A stretch of 64,000 nucleotides of DNA from Adiantum capillus-veneris (Eukaryota; Streptophyta; Polypodiopsida; Polypodiales; Pteridaceae): contig CM043945.1 of NCBI GenBank assembly GCA_014529385.2, positions 2,017,312 to 2,081,311 of the forward strand, given 5' to 3'. Of the stretch, positions 44,090 through 55,990 are shown piece by piece (position 1 is the first letter of the stretch; each line of letters opens with the position of its first letter). The notes beneath the pieces are model-generated. The model was not told where the DNA came from. It saw only the letters and a program-made list of their open reading frames with translations, and did no database searches. The translations under genes and the position numbers were made by a program.

Positions 44090-46493
44090 GTGTGTAAAGA
44101 GGGCGTTTATACTGATGATGAGTGGGAGGAGCTTGATGCTTGTGCTATGGTGACCATTCGCTTACACCTTGATGAGTTGATTTTCTTTGTAATTATGGGC
44201 AAGTCTACTATAATGGAATTATAGGAGTCATTCTACTTAGCCGAGAATGGTAAGCGTGCATTGAATAAAGTTTTATATCAAAAGGTAACTTGGTCATGCT
44301 AAAGGCCAAAAGTGTGGCTCATTATATTCCTTGTATGTCTCTTCTGCAAAAGAGAATTCTATCTATGTAGCCGACCTACCTCCTATTGAGTTGTGGCATA
44401 GCCGGCTTGGTCATATGAGTCAGAATGGAACGAAGCAATTGCAACGTTTTGGTTATATCCCTATGTTAAACTATTATGACTTTAGTTTGTGTGAGCACTG
44501 CATATACGGGAAATAGACTAGGCTTACCACTTTGCCATTGGATAGAAAACTAGGAAACCCTCTAGATTTGGTTCATAGTGACCTATATGGGCCTATGCCA
44601 CATAAGTCTATAGGGGGGGCATTATATTTCTTGACATTCATAGATGAATCTACTCAAAAGGTGTGGGTCTACCTCTTGAAGAGGAAAAATAAAGTTTTTG
44701 CTACATTCTATAAGTTCCTAGCTATGGTCGAGGACTAATCAGCCAGGAAGTTGAAGGCTTTGCGCACTAACAATGGGGGAGAGTATGTCTCCACTAATTT
44801 TAAGACCTTTTGTAGAAAACACGGAATTTAGAGACAATTTACTACATCGTACACACCTACTTAGAATGGAGTTGTTGAATGCATGAATATAACTATTCAA
44901 GAGAGGGTCACTTCCATGCTATGTATGGTAAATTTACCTCAAGAGTTTTGGGGAGAGGTTGTTATGACAACGGTGCATATAATCAATAAGTCACCTTGTA
45001 CACCATTAGATTACAAGATTCCGTAGGAGATGTGGATATACAAGAAGGCCAATTACGACAGATTACGTGTGTTTGGGTGTGAGGCATTCTCACATGTGCC
45101 TAAAGAACTTAGAAAGAAGTTGGACCCCAAGTCACAAGTGATCTTCAATGAATGAAAGATGCATAGATAGAGATGAAAGAGGTTGAGTATTGTGAAGTGA
45201 GATTTGAGGACATAGCCTCAGTCCAGTTACACAAACAACTCAATCTACTACTGATGTACCTATTACTAGTCGTGCTCCTCAGAGAGCTAGTGATGCTCTT
45301 GAGAGAGTAAGTCTAGCAATCACACAGTGAGAATATCTATGCGACTCTCTTGTGCCCTTGAGCATTTTTATCCAGAGTTAGACTATTTGCTGGTCACTAA
45401 CTGTGGTGAGGCTACCTACTACCAAGAGGCTATTGAGATGGAAGATAGCATGAAGTGGGAGCAGGCAATGAAATCTAAGTATAACTCAATCATGACAAAT
45501 GAAACTTGGGAATTGACAAAGTTTTGAGAGGGAAAACAAGCCTTGTCTTGCAAATGGGTGTATAAGAAGAAGTACACAGAAGAAGATCCTGAGCCTAAGT
45601 ATAAGGATAGATTGGCTGCTAAGGGTTTTAAGTAAAACAAAAATGTGTATTTTGATGATATTTTCTCTCCAGTGGTCAAGATGACTATGCTTATGCTTGA
45701 CCTAGTAGCCATTGAGGACATGGAACTTGCCCAGATGGACATGAAGACGTATTTCCTTCTTGAATATCTTGATGAGGATGTCTACATGAAACAACCAGAG
45801 GGTTTTGAAGTCAAAGCTAAAAAGACTACAAGGGCAGAAATGGTGTGTAGATTTTGTAAGGCATTGTATGGCCTAAAACAAGGCTCAAGACAGTGGTACA
45901 TGAAGTTTGACAAGTACATGCAGTCCCAAGGTTATGTAAGGAGCCAAGAAGATCACTGCTTGTATACCAAGAATTTGAACGATGGTTTACTTATCATCTT
46001 GATACTCTATGTTGATTAAATGCTCACTGTTAGGAAGTCATGAGATTGCCATCTTGAAGAAGTCACTTAGCACGCAGTTTGCAATGAAGGACTTGAGAGA
46101 TGCAAGTCACTTTCTAGGTATACGTATCAAGAGGGATAGAAAACATGGAATATTGGAGCTATCTTAGAAAAAGTATATCCACAATATCTTGCAACATCTT
46201 AATATGCAAGGGGGGAAGGCATTGAGTACCCCAATGTAGGTATATAAAAAATTTAGCAAGAATAATTCCAGATTGGCATATTCTTCAACAGTTGGCAGTC
46301 TCATGTACGCCATGGTAGCCACGAGACCAGACATTGCTTTTACAATGGGAGTGATTAGTAGATTTATGGCAAATACTGATAGAAAGCATTGGGAATTAGT
46401 GAAGCACATCTTGAGATATTTGAAAGTTATGATAGACAAGTGCTTATACTTTGGGAATACTGATGCATCCATTGTGGATTACACAAATGTGGA
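44090..46493 (+). pseudogene. Ty1/copia pol relic (Gag start, integrase, RT, RNase H side)
   Basis: A short Gag-like piece (VYTDDEWEELDACAMVTIRL, 44107) jumps after about 200 bp to the pre-integrase domain (LWHSRLGHMSQNG, 44390). Integrase follows (DLVHSDLYGPMP; TNNGGEYVS; NGVVECMN). RT motifs are KWVYKKKYTEEDPEP, FSPVVKM, QMDMKTYFL, YGLKQGSRQWY and an active site where YVDD has become YVD-stop (46017-46019). The tail block ATRPDIAFTMGVISRF (46320) precedes the RNase H side. Internal deletion between Gag and integrase removed the zinc knuckle and protease. Several stops. It ends where LTR-X begins at 46494. Confidence 0.8.
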
Positions 46494-47523
46494 TGTTAGC
46501 AATGGCTAACACAGGCTACACGGGTTATGCATCAAGAGGGACATATGCTATGGTTGTGCATAATATTTCCAACACACTTTGTATAAGTCTTGGGCTCACT
46601 TGGAGTTCCAAAGTTGTATATGCTAGTTAGAGGGCTCAAGCTTAAACCCATAGTAGAAAGGATTGTGGTGAAAGCCTTTAAAAGGAATCCTTTATCCAAG
46701 GAGGCTTCATTCTTGAGTATCTACTCTTGAGGATCCACTTTTGAGAGCTCTCTCTCTTGAGTGTTCACTCTATGGCCTAGCCTTGAGCTTAATATCCATG
46801 CTTAAGAGGCTAGTGCTAATCCATTGTAATTAGAGTAAGCTCATCTTGATTAATCTAATTCCTATTTTCTCGTTAGTCTACCTCTTCTCTACATTTCATT
46901 ATGTCATGAAGTAGTATTACACTCTCATTATTCTAGATTTGAGAGAGGTATGTACTTCTTGCTATTAACCACTCCTATTCTTCTATAAGCATTTGATTTG
47001 TGATATTTAGAATCACTAATTAGGTTGATTAAGTTGGGTCTTAATCTTGTAACTAGTGTGTGTGTCCTATTGTTTGCTTGTGTGTAGATAGGTTTTATGA
47101 AACTCTAACACGATTCACCTCGTGTATGTAGCTATTGATGAAGTGCCGTGATGGACATGTGGTGATTGGAGAGGCCAACGCCAATGTAATTAGTTCGTGC
47201 TTATCATTAGTGTGCTTGGGGTTTCTAGTCTATGGTAAGTCAAACTTTGGTGGGCTTGATGTGTGTAGAAGTTGATTGATTAGTGATTAGAGTATGATTA
47301 GAGTTAGTCTTGCCATGGCTAATCTCTACTTGCATTGGAGAGGTGATCTCTTGAATCCTCTATTTCTATTCATCCGATGCTCGTGCTTCCATGCCCTAGC
47401 GGGGTTGCCAATCCACAGATTTGATAATTTTGTGTGGGTTGCGATTAGGTCGTTGCTACAACACCTCCCCACATTTATTTTGTGTGGGTTGCGATTAGGT
47501 CATTGCTACAATGCCTCCCTACA
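46494..47523 (+). repeat. LTR-X, complete copy (plus)
   Basis: It begins TGTTAGCAATGGCTAACA and ends CCTCCCTACA, about 1030 bp. The first ~200 bp match 59880-60078, which is preceded by a purine tract, supporting LTR identity. The uninterrupted site GGCTTCATTCTTGAG at 46705-46719 is the one into which a gypsy inserted in the other copies. A ~50-bp direct duplication lies near its end (about 47430-47523). Confidence 0.7.
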
Positions 47524-47532
47524 CCCTACAAA

Positions 47533-48299
47533 TGTACGGAGGCATTGTAGCAATGACCTAATCGCAACCCACACAAAATTATCAAATCCGTGGATCGGTG
47601 ACCCGGATAGGGCATGGAAGCACAAACATTGGATTAATAGAAATAGAGGGTTCAAGAGATCACCTCTCCAATGCAAGTAGAGATTAGCCATGGCAAGACT
47701 AACTCTAATCATATTCTAATCACTAATCAATCAACTCCTACGCACATCAAGCCCACCGAAGTCCGACTTACCATAGACTAAAAACCCCAAGCACACTAAT
47801 GATAAGCACACACTAATTACATTGGTGTTGGCCTCTCCAATCACCACATGTCAATCACTGCACTTCATCAATAGCTACACACATGAGGTGAATGGTGCTA
47901 GAGTTTCATAAAACATATCTACACACAAGCAAACAATAGGGCACACACACTAATTAGAAGATTAAGACCCAACTTAATCAACTTAATTAGTGATGCCAAA
48001 TATCATAAATCGAATGCTTATAGAAGAATAGGAGTGGTTAATAGCAAGAAATACATACCTCTCTCAAATCTAGAATAATGAGAGTGTAATACTACTTCAT
48101 GACATAATGAAATGTAGAGAAGAAGTAGACTAATGAGAAAATAGGAATTAGATTAATCAAGAAGTGCTTACTTTAATTACAATGGATTAGCACTATCCTC
48201 TTAAGCATGGACATTAAGCTCAAGGCTAGGCCATAGAGTGAACACTCAATAGAGAGAGCTCTCAAAAGTGTATCCTTAAGAGTGGATACTCAAGAATGA
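47533..48299 (-). repeat. LTR-X, 3' portion, inverted copy
   Basis: Reverse complement of 46713-47523 minus the ~50-bp duplication. It is joined tail to tail to the complete copy with a 9-bp spacer (CCCTACAAA, 47524-47532). It stops at the TCATT target duplication (AATGA on plus, 48295-48299), where the minus-strand gypsy 3' LTR begins. Confidence 0.8.
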
Positions 48300-49222
48300 T
48301 GTGGGACGCATATTTAACCTCATCATCCTATCTTATTGCAGTATATTAGCGAGAACCACGATTAATTTGTCAAACCATGGGACGAAGCTGACTCGACTAG
48401 TGCATAGAGGCTACAAGAGGTTGTCAATCTCTTGGAAAACAACTAACAACTCGCATCTAACTCAAGCTACACTCAAGTGACTGAAATCACCAAAAGCCAA
48501 TCGCTTATCGGCAAGCAAATCACATCCGTTACAGCATCAAATGACATCCAACCGTAACGAAACTTCTAGGACAAGTTTATAAGACCTAAGCACACATGCC
48601 TATGGCCTCAAATCCCACTTTAGGTCAAGTTCCAAAATCGCGATTATTAACAGCAGTGGATTTTTTACCTAGTCGTTTTCGACCCAGAATGCATCTAAAT
48701 GCTTAGCAATGATGCCCCAATACTCTGCCTATGCTTAATTTTTAATTTAAAAGTGTAAATTCCTAATTATGATGAAATTAGGCCGCGGGTCGGCGACGCC
48801 AAAAGCTACGAAATACTGTGAATGGCTTACGTCAATGCGTAGAGCTCTTACCTGCGGTTACAATGCAACAAACGCATTCGCAATGTGACAACCGGAGAGG
48901 GAGTAGGAAGCGCAAGAAGGAGAGAAGTGAGCGTCGTTAGCTCACGCTGTGTATTTATTCTCCAAAATCTTATAAAAAAACTTACAAAAATTGGCTTCTA
49001 TACCTTAGCCAAGGTTTTTGGGTGGTCAAAAGTAATAATCTAGAGTTCTACCAAAGCTGGGAATTGACTAGTTGATACAATCTAGAAGCTTGTAGCCCCG
49101 GCTCATTAATCACAAAGTTTACCAAGATAATAGGAGTTACAATATTCCCCATTTATCAAAATAATAATTGTTTTACAAGGAGAACTCCGAAAAATGGTGT
49201 CCGTGTTAGCTTGCTTCTAACA
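48300..49222 (-). repeat. Gypsy family 1 3' LTR
   Basis: 923 bp. On the minus strand it starts TGTTAGAAGCAAGCTAACA and ends GCGTCCCACA. It is a close match to 60079-60999 in inverse orientation. It is preceded by a purine tract (GGCGAGGAGGGGGGGAA on minus). It carries a one-sided copy of the family 1 palindrome (ATCGCGATTATTAAC at 48637-48651). Confidence 0.88.
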
Positions 49223-49261
49223 TTCCCCCCCTCCTCGCCTATGTCGTCCCTTGACATAGCT

Positions 49262-49966
49262 TTATGGGCTGAAGTAATCTTCGGGTTGACAGCGGGCGAG
49301 GCGGTCTTTCAGTGCTTCTAGTGCCTTTTGGTATCTGATTTTGCGTTGGTTTTCTGGCACTTGCCAAAATTGCATGGTGACTCTGTTTTTCAGTTCCACC
49401 GTCGAGTATCCTACAAATCTTGACGTGAGGTTGCTTATCACCGGCACAAATATCTTCGTTCGCCAGGTGAAGAAGCCAGTGTAGAATGCCTCCTCAAAAG
49501 CGAGCATATTGTGCGAGGACAGGAACATGCATCTGGCATAAAATTCATAAAGAATTTCTTATGATGGTTGCCCACTTAGATCATGGCAAAGGCCTTTGTT
49601 ACCTTCCAAGAATGAGAGCCAGGGGGCTCCTATCTGCTGAAGATCGTTGAAAACCTGTATGCAAGTGAGTAGCATCCTGCAGATCTTATATAGCATTGTA
49701 CAGGAGAGATCTGGCAGACTCTTGAAGAATGTCATGGCGCCCGTTAGGGTTTTTCCATGTATTCTTCTGTTGCTTGGCCTCTCTCTGGAGCTGGCAGCCT
49801 AGGAGAATTGAGCCATGTTGGCCTCTTCTTCTACAGTGCTTCATGTGCTTGCCATGTCCTTACTCGAGATACAAGACAGAATCTCGGGGTCCAATTGATA
49901 CGGGGGCAGTTCTGCAGTTTCTCCTTTTGGTTTAACTTCTTCTTTGGCCTTCTCCACGGCTTGCAT
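49262..49966 (-). pseudogene. Decayed 3' ORF between pol and LTR, unrecognised
   Basis: From the ATG at 49966 to the stop at 49262 the minus strand keeps one frame of ~234 codons with three internal stops (TGA, TAG and TAA, each explainable as C-to-T from CGA or CAG/CAA). It starts MQAVEKAKEEVKPKGETAEL and ends LEALKDRLARCQPEDYFSP. In between are SLPDLSCTMLYKICRMLL and FTWRTKIFVPVISNLT. No signal peptide or clear membrane segment is seen, so an env-like role is not supported. Position and frame length suggest a genuine accessory ORF of this gypsy family. Function unknown. Confidence 0.5.
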
Positions 49967-51103
49967 TGCTCCTAGTCAATGAATAGACTGCAAAGTTAGA
50001 AGATTTGCTGGATTTTTCTATGGAATGTCCTTTTAGACTGAAATGCTAATAATCTAGTCCAAATTGCTTCAAATCAATTTTTGAACAAGCAAAGATGCAT
50101 AAAATCATGCAAGGAACAAAATTGTATGGTCAAAACAAAAATTTGAAACCAAAGTAAATAATCGCGATTATTTACAGCTGGGAAAAATTTCAACTTTTTT
50201 GCAAACTTGTCTTTATGGGCTTGAAGTATATGCCAATTACATGCCTTGAGGGAAACATGGGCTCATTTGGATGCACAGGGTGAAAATGGTACCAGATTTT
50301 GACTTTAGGTCTCTGAAACAGTAGATACAAAGGAAATTTGAGATTTTGAAATCCAAATTGACTCAAAATTGGCTGGTGGGCTTATCACATCATGTACTTT
50401 GGATGTATGATGACCAAATATCAAAATTCTCCAATTTTGACCAAAAAGTAAATAATCGTGATTATTAACTTTTCTTCCAAAATTGACATTTTTTGACATG
50501 CATTGGTTCTACGCATGGTGTAGAGCTTGGGTATGAATTATGAGGTGATTTGGATCAAGAAAAGTTGTTCATAACCCAAATTTTGGCTTACACGAACTTC
50601 TTTGCGTTTTTTGGCAATTTTGCAAGTAATGGGTGGTCATTTTGACTCATACTTGATTTTTGGCATGTAATAGGTGTGTATAATGATAGGTGAGGTGAAT
50701 TGACAATTTTCAAGCAAAAATGATGCAAAAGTAAAGAATCGCGATTATTTACTACAGTGACAAAAACTTTGCAAATCTCACAAATTTTGACCAAGTTTGG
50801 TCATGCCAGCATCACTTTTTGGTCAAGTTTGGTCATGCCAGCATCACTTTTTGTCGACTCTGAAATCACCGTTTTTTGTGATTACTCTGTCTAGTGGGTT
50901 GGTCGGTCAACCGTGAGGCTTTGTAGCCTCCCAACTAGTAATTGATACATAGACGATTGCTCGATTAAATCAATTGTGATAGGAAGTGGTGAATCCACTT
51001 GAGCTATTGTCATCAATGACACAATTTTTTCCAACCATCTAGGTATCATTTCCACGGAGAACAAATAGGCATCCGGTAGATCATCATCTACCCCTTTAGG
51101 TGA
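49967..51103 (-). repeat. Noncoding 3' stretch with three family 1 palindromes
   Basis: 22-bp palindromes with core AATAATCGCGATTATT or one or two changes lie at 50154-50175 (perfect), 50448-50469 and 50731-50752, spaced 294 and 283 bp. A 36-bp direct duplication (TTGGTCAAGTTTGGTCATGC region) lies at about 50784-50850. Near 50930-51100 the end of the RNase H/integrase linker is still readable (VEMIPRWLEKIVSLMT; MYQLLVGRL). Confidence 0.85.
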
Positions 51104-53575
51104 TTACCCCGAAACATTCCTGGACAAATGATCTGCTCTTTGGTGTGTAGTGCCTTTTTTTACAACCACAGTGAAATCAAATTCAAGAAGAATTATGAAC
51201 CATCTCACTATTCTCCCTGTGCTGCATGGTTTGTTGACCAAATATAACAAGGCTTGGTGATCTACAAAAAACACAAACTTGTTGGCCAATAGGTAATGTC
51301 TATACTTTTTAACGGCATAGATCATTCCTAGTCCTTCTCTTTCAGTGGTGGTGTAATTCTTTTTTGCCATATTCAATTGTCAGCTACCATAAGAAATAGG
51401 AAAGTCAATTTTCCCATCTCCTGGTTGAGCTAGTATACAAGCAATAGCAAAGTTTGAAGCATCTACATGTACGTGGAATACCTTATCCCAATCAGGTGCT
51501 TTCAATATTGGAGCTGAGGTGAGAGCTTGCTTAAGCTTCACGAAGGATTCTTCACATGCCTCGGTCCATTCAAAGTGCGTAATCAAGCTATACATGGGTT
51601 TTGCAATTATAGCATACATGTAGATGAACCGTCGGTAATATCCACAATGTCCCATGAAGGCTTGTACCCCTTTGACTGGTGTTGGTCTAGGCAATTCAAC
51701 AATGACATGAATCTTTTCAATATCAGTAGCTATGCCATTTTTAGACACTATATGTCCAAGAATTTTCCCTTGTCTTCCCATGAATGTGCACTTTTCAGGG
51801 TTTAAGTAAATCCTGTAAAGTTGACATTTCTCGAATACCTTTTTGAGGTGTTCAAAATGATCAGCTCGGATTGACGAATGTACGCATAAATCATCCATGT
51901 ATACTTCTAAGAATTTCCTAAGATACTCTTTGAAAGCATGGCTCATCAATCTCTGAAATGTGGCTGGAGCATTAGTCAATCCCAACGGCATAACCCGATA
52001 GGCAAATATACCCCATTCTGTTGCAAAAGTAGTTTTATGCTGATCTTTTGGGCCTACCAAAAGTTGATTGTATCCCAAAAAACCATCTAAGAAGCTGTAG
52101 GCTTCTTTTCTTGCCACTCGTTCTAAAACATGCTCAGTTATCGAAAGAGAAAAGTTGTCTCTAATGGTAGCTGCATTCACTTTTTTGAGATTAACACACA
52201 CTCGTAATTTCCCATTATTCTTAGGTACTACCACAATTGGAGACACCCAATCTGTGTGTTCAATTTTGTAAATGAATTCGGCTTCCTTTAATTTTTTAGT
52301 CTCTTCTTTGATCTTTCTGGAAAATGTTTCGTTATAAGTGTATGGTCTCTGTCTACTTGGTTTCGCATCATCTCTCATAGGTATAGTATGTTGACAGATT
52401 TCTAGATCGACACCCTTGAGATCCTTGTAAGACCAAGCGAAGATATCCCGGTATTCCTTTAAAAAGCTCAACAAAAGCTTTTCTTCTTCTTCTGTTAGGT
52501 CATTTGCAATGTAAGCCGGTCTAGGCTCTTCTCCTGGTTCAGGCAAGTCTACCCTTTTAGCGTTTTCAGGTCCTTCGTAAGACTCGCCTTGTTTCCGTAG
52601 TTCCCTAACAGGTTGTTCGATTATGATTTTCCGATCTTGGAGAGTATACTTTTTGTAATGGGATGGAACATGCATTACATCCTTACCATCCTCTTCCGTG
52701 GTTTCCATTTCGGGGGTGTATATCTCCTTTAGAGCTTTTTTCAACTCTTGATATATTTTTTTCCACTCGACTCTGGTCATGAGTGGTTTTTTATCCTGAT
52801 GTTCTTCGTGAGTACCCTTCCTTGTTTTTCTCGTTGTCTGAGACATTTTTGAGTTTCTGTTTGAAGGATATCTGCCAGTTATTTTATCCTTGACACAATC
52901 ATCAGCATCTATCTGCATCAGGAATTGTGTTTTACTGGAGACTGATGGCATAGGTCGTGCTTTCACAATTGTAGTGTCTCTCTTTCTTCTATACCATTTT
53001 CGTCTTCTTGATTTCTGGTTTGGAAAGTCAAAAAACTTTTCCTCCCCTCCCTTTAAGAGTAGCTGAGCCCTCGTATGTTCTTTTTCTAATCCCGAATCTT
53101 CTGAGGTAGCTGAGTGTTCATCTAACTCATCAGTTGCGTCATAATAGAGGTCAAAAAATACTTGTTGAGCTTTCAGCAAGTCCTTTATTTCCTCATCCTT
53201 GTTTTCAATGTTAAGGACTGACATCATTTGGATGGGAATTATGTCATAGCCATCCTCATTGCAAAATTGAGTAGGCATAGACGTATTCACACATACATCC
53301 ATTGTCCACTCGAATGGTTTGAATAAATGTTCTGGAAAGGGTTCAAGTCTGTAGGCTTCGTCTGTACAGACCCTTTCGAGGATACATTCCTCTTGTCTCA
53401 AGCTTCCATTTTCTGAAGCTCTGCACATCCAAATAGGAGTGTCTTTGTTTAACCAAGATGGGAGTTTAGTTTCAGTCGAAGAGACCGAATCAAACTCTTG
53501 GATGGGTGTTTTCAAGACGTCTCTATAGGTGTGATCTTTTAGATTGACTTTTGTTATAGATCCCACTTGCTTCAA
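51104..53575 (-). CDS. Gypsy family 1 reverse transcriptase-RNase H (731-aa open frame plus one stop)
   Basis: The frame is open for 731 codons (53575-51380), then after one stop continues to 51104. The first ~360 residues are a charged linker after the protease (KEMYTPEMETTEEDGKD-like). RT starts near residue 395 (HTIPMRDDAKPSRQRPY; VSPIVVVPKNNGKLRVCVN). It includes FLDGFLGYNQ, PLGLTNAPATFQRLM, the catalytic YMDD at 558-561 (51892-51903) and the connection GILGHIVS region (QGKILGHIVSKNGI). RNase H follows (FHVHVDASNFAIACILAQPG; TTTEREGLGMIYAVKKYRHY; VDHQALLYLVN). It copies the element RNA and degrades it from the hybrid. The intact YMDD and long open frame suggest fairly recent activity, but integrase is missing downstream. 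Confidence 0.85.
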
Positions 53576-54681
53576 GTAAAGATAGTCGTTTCCCCAATCT
53601 TGGATAAGCTATACCTGTCGCATGAAAGGTCTTCCCAATATGATTTCAGAGTTGAGTTTTTTTCCAAAGTCTACTATGGCAAAAGTGTGTTGATATTCAA
53701 TTCCACAGGAGTTGACTATCACTTTTTCTAGTAGCCCTAGTGGTCTTTCATGTGTCTGACAGCCAACTGCAATTTCATTCGTGTTTGTCTAATGGCTGAC
53801 TGTCCCCAGGATTCCCATACTACTTTAGTGGCTATGGCTATGCCCGCTCCACTATCCAGTATTGTCATGGTTTCAATGTCATTATATTTCATTGGGAGGG
53901 TGGTGTTTCCTTCTTCCCCTTCATAATATTCTTCGACCTTGTTCATAGGAACTGATCGAATCTCTTTGTTTTCCGTTTCATTTTTTGAGCTTCCCAGATT
54001 CTTAGAGATTAACCCTGTTATACCCACCTTCTCTAGGGTTTTCTGTAAATCGTTCCATAAGTATGGCATGAGTTTCAATAGTTCTCCCAAATTAAGAGTG
54101 CATTGGATAGGTGTAGACATGACTGAATGAATGTTGTCTACTTCTAGGGTCTGTTTGGCTCTTTTTACTTGAGTGGTTTTGCAAAAGATAGATTCATCTT
54201 CGTTATCTCCCAAGTAAGAAGGTAATGTCTTTAATGTCATTGGTTTAGATATTCCTGAAGCCTCTGATCCGTAATCCCCGTATAAGAATTGTAAATCCAT
54301 GTTCATATCAAGTGGTAGGTTATCCAACCAAACTTCCTCTATAGGAGCTGACTTTAAAGTTAGGCTCCCATCATTGATCTCTCTTACCTTTTCCCATAAG
54401 TGTCTTGGCAAATCTTCCTCTACGAATGCAATTTTGTCTAAGGCATCCTCGCTGTCCGGCACTATAAGCTCTGGTTTATTTGTTTCAAGGTGGGGTTCTA
54501 CCACCACATCGGATTTTGCTTTCGTTTCTTCTACAACAAGCTCTTCCGGTTTTGCAATACTTTCAAGCTTGGGTTTTTGTTTATCCAGCATTTCTTGCAT
54601 GATTCTTACCAAGTTTTGATAAGCTTCCAGCTTAGCTGCTTCCATGTCTAGAGCTGGATAGTTTTTCCATTTGTTTTCCAT
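53576..54681 (-). pseudogene. Gypsy family 1 Gag-protease linker and aspartic protease
   Basis: The frame 54681-53737 starts MENKWKNYPALDMEAAKLEA, is acidic in the middle (VVVEETKAKSDVVVEPHL-like), and reaches the protease with TILDSGAGIAIATKVVWESWG, where DSG is intact. Just after this, near 53737, the frame shifts. The remaining protease (CGIEYQHTFAIVDFGKKL; EIILGRPFMRQ, ~53640) is read in the pol frame with one stop before RT. Because the shift falls inside the protease it is more likely an indel than programmed frameshifting. The protease processes Gag and Pol. Confidence 0.75.
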
Positions 54682-54705
54682 GTTTTGGCCTGCTTTAAGT
54701 CCTGC

Positions 54706-55926
54706 TTAGTAGGCTTCCAAGGCGGCATTGATAGGCTCAAAAATTTTATCAACCAGAATGGATCCTCCAGATTTCACGGTTGTTTCCTTGAATTCACTGC
54801 CGGTTTCTTTCAACTTGTCCTGGGCTAGAATTTTTGCTTTCTCTTTGTTTTCAACCCGTTGTTTTTGTTTTCTCATCTCATATCTTTTGCTTCTGTTCCT
54901 TTTGATTCTTTGAGAAGAAAATTTCGTGTTCTCCGAATCATCAGAGGAATTGTGTTTCTTTTTCTTTGCCTGGGCTCTAGTGATTAACTTTATTGGAACA
55001 ATCGGTTTGCTCTCTGATGAGCTACTAGGCATCACTTGGACTACGTTGACTACAATTTTTCCTTCGTTCAAAGGATTCTTAGGATAATCTTCCGGAAAGT
55101 GTCCTCCCTTTTTGCAACATTGTATGCAATAGGCTTCAATTGGTTTGAGGTTTTTGTCAGGTTCTGGACATTCGTTCTTCCAATGGTCATCAGCACCACA
55201 ATTATGAAAATTTCCTGTTCTAGGCTTCATCATGGGTCTTCCCATGGGAGGTCTGACACCTTGTTTAGCTACATAGTACATTGGTGCGAGCTCTGGTGGG
55301 GCATAAGTTGTGGTTTCCTCCATTGGTGGTGGATGCGGACTATACCAATCTCCCTTTACCATTATTGTAGATGGACTAGGATATGCATAGGGTGTAACAG
55401 GCACTAATGCTTGTTCATCTATGACTCCTTCTGAGTGCATGTACTTTACAGGTACCGCATTATGTCCTGGATAAGGAGGTTGTTGTCCCAACACAGGTTG
55501 AGGTCTCTCCATACCCATTGGTGGTCTTTGAACTTGAGCCATATTAGGCTGCTATATGTACATGGGTTGTCCCTGGGGCCTCATGGGCACGTACTAAACA
55601 TTCCCATCATACTTTGGTCTGAAGTAGCACTCGTGAGTTTCATGGTTGGTCCATTTACCCTTGATTGCACACCATTTTTGTGGCCTAATTGGTTGTCCTT
55701 GTGGGGATATCCCATGTCCTGGTCCTCTCATAGGTGCTTTTTGCATATTGTTCATCATGTCATTCATCCTTTTTAGCATATCTTCTATGGCTGAGAGTGG
55801 TGCCGCAGCAGCCATTTCCACTTGTGCTGGTTTTGTGGATGTTGTCTTCTCGCTTTGGTTATCCTTACGGACATCCTCTTCATTGAAGATCTCACAATTG
55901 TCTCCTATGTCAATAGCATCAGACAT
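54706..55926 (-). pseudogene. Gypsy family 1 Gag, C-terminal zinc-knuckle region
   Basis: Two open pieces in one frame (55926-55594 and 55542-54706), separated by two stops, read as one. An acidic start (MSDAIDIGDNCEIFNEED) leads to a Met-rich helix (MLKRMNDMMNNMQK), a Cys/His segment (CAIKGKWTNHETHEC), a long Pro/Gln/Tyr-rich linker, a knuckle NCGADDHWKNEC (C-x4-H-x4-C with the first Cys shifted) and a second Cys cluster YCIQCCKKGGHFPEDYP. A lysine-rich basic tail follows. This is the nucleic-acid-binding end of Gag. The capsid part expected upstream is absent here; a capsid-type start is found at 63550 on the plus strand. Confidence 0.75.
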
Positions 55927-55990
55927 TGTCTAAAACCCAAGAGATATTGTTATGGAATTCCTTTAGGTAGTTTTTTATTTGATTTTTTGA

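Larger units (their letters stand above)
48300..55990 (-). mobile_element. Gypsy family 1 element, 3' portion (Gag C-part to 3' LTR)
   Basis: From the right on the minus strand: Gag zinc-knuckle region (55926-54706), protease start (54681-53737), RT and RNase H (53575-51104), a linker ending where integrase should begin (QLLVGRL, near 50930), a noncoding stretch with three palindromes, a decayed 3' ORF (49966-49262) and the 3' LTR (49222-48300). Integrase is deleted. No 5' LTR or capsid region lies to the right; a matching 5' half in opposite orientation lies at 60079-64000. Confidence 0.82.

Noticed and set aside
49262-49528. 88-codon frame as an env gene
   Set aside because: No signal peptide, membrane segment or glycosylation pattern; it is the end of a longer decayed 3' ORF of unknown nature.
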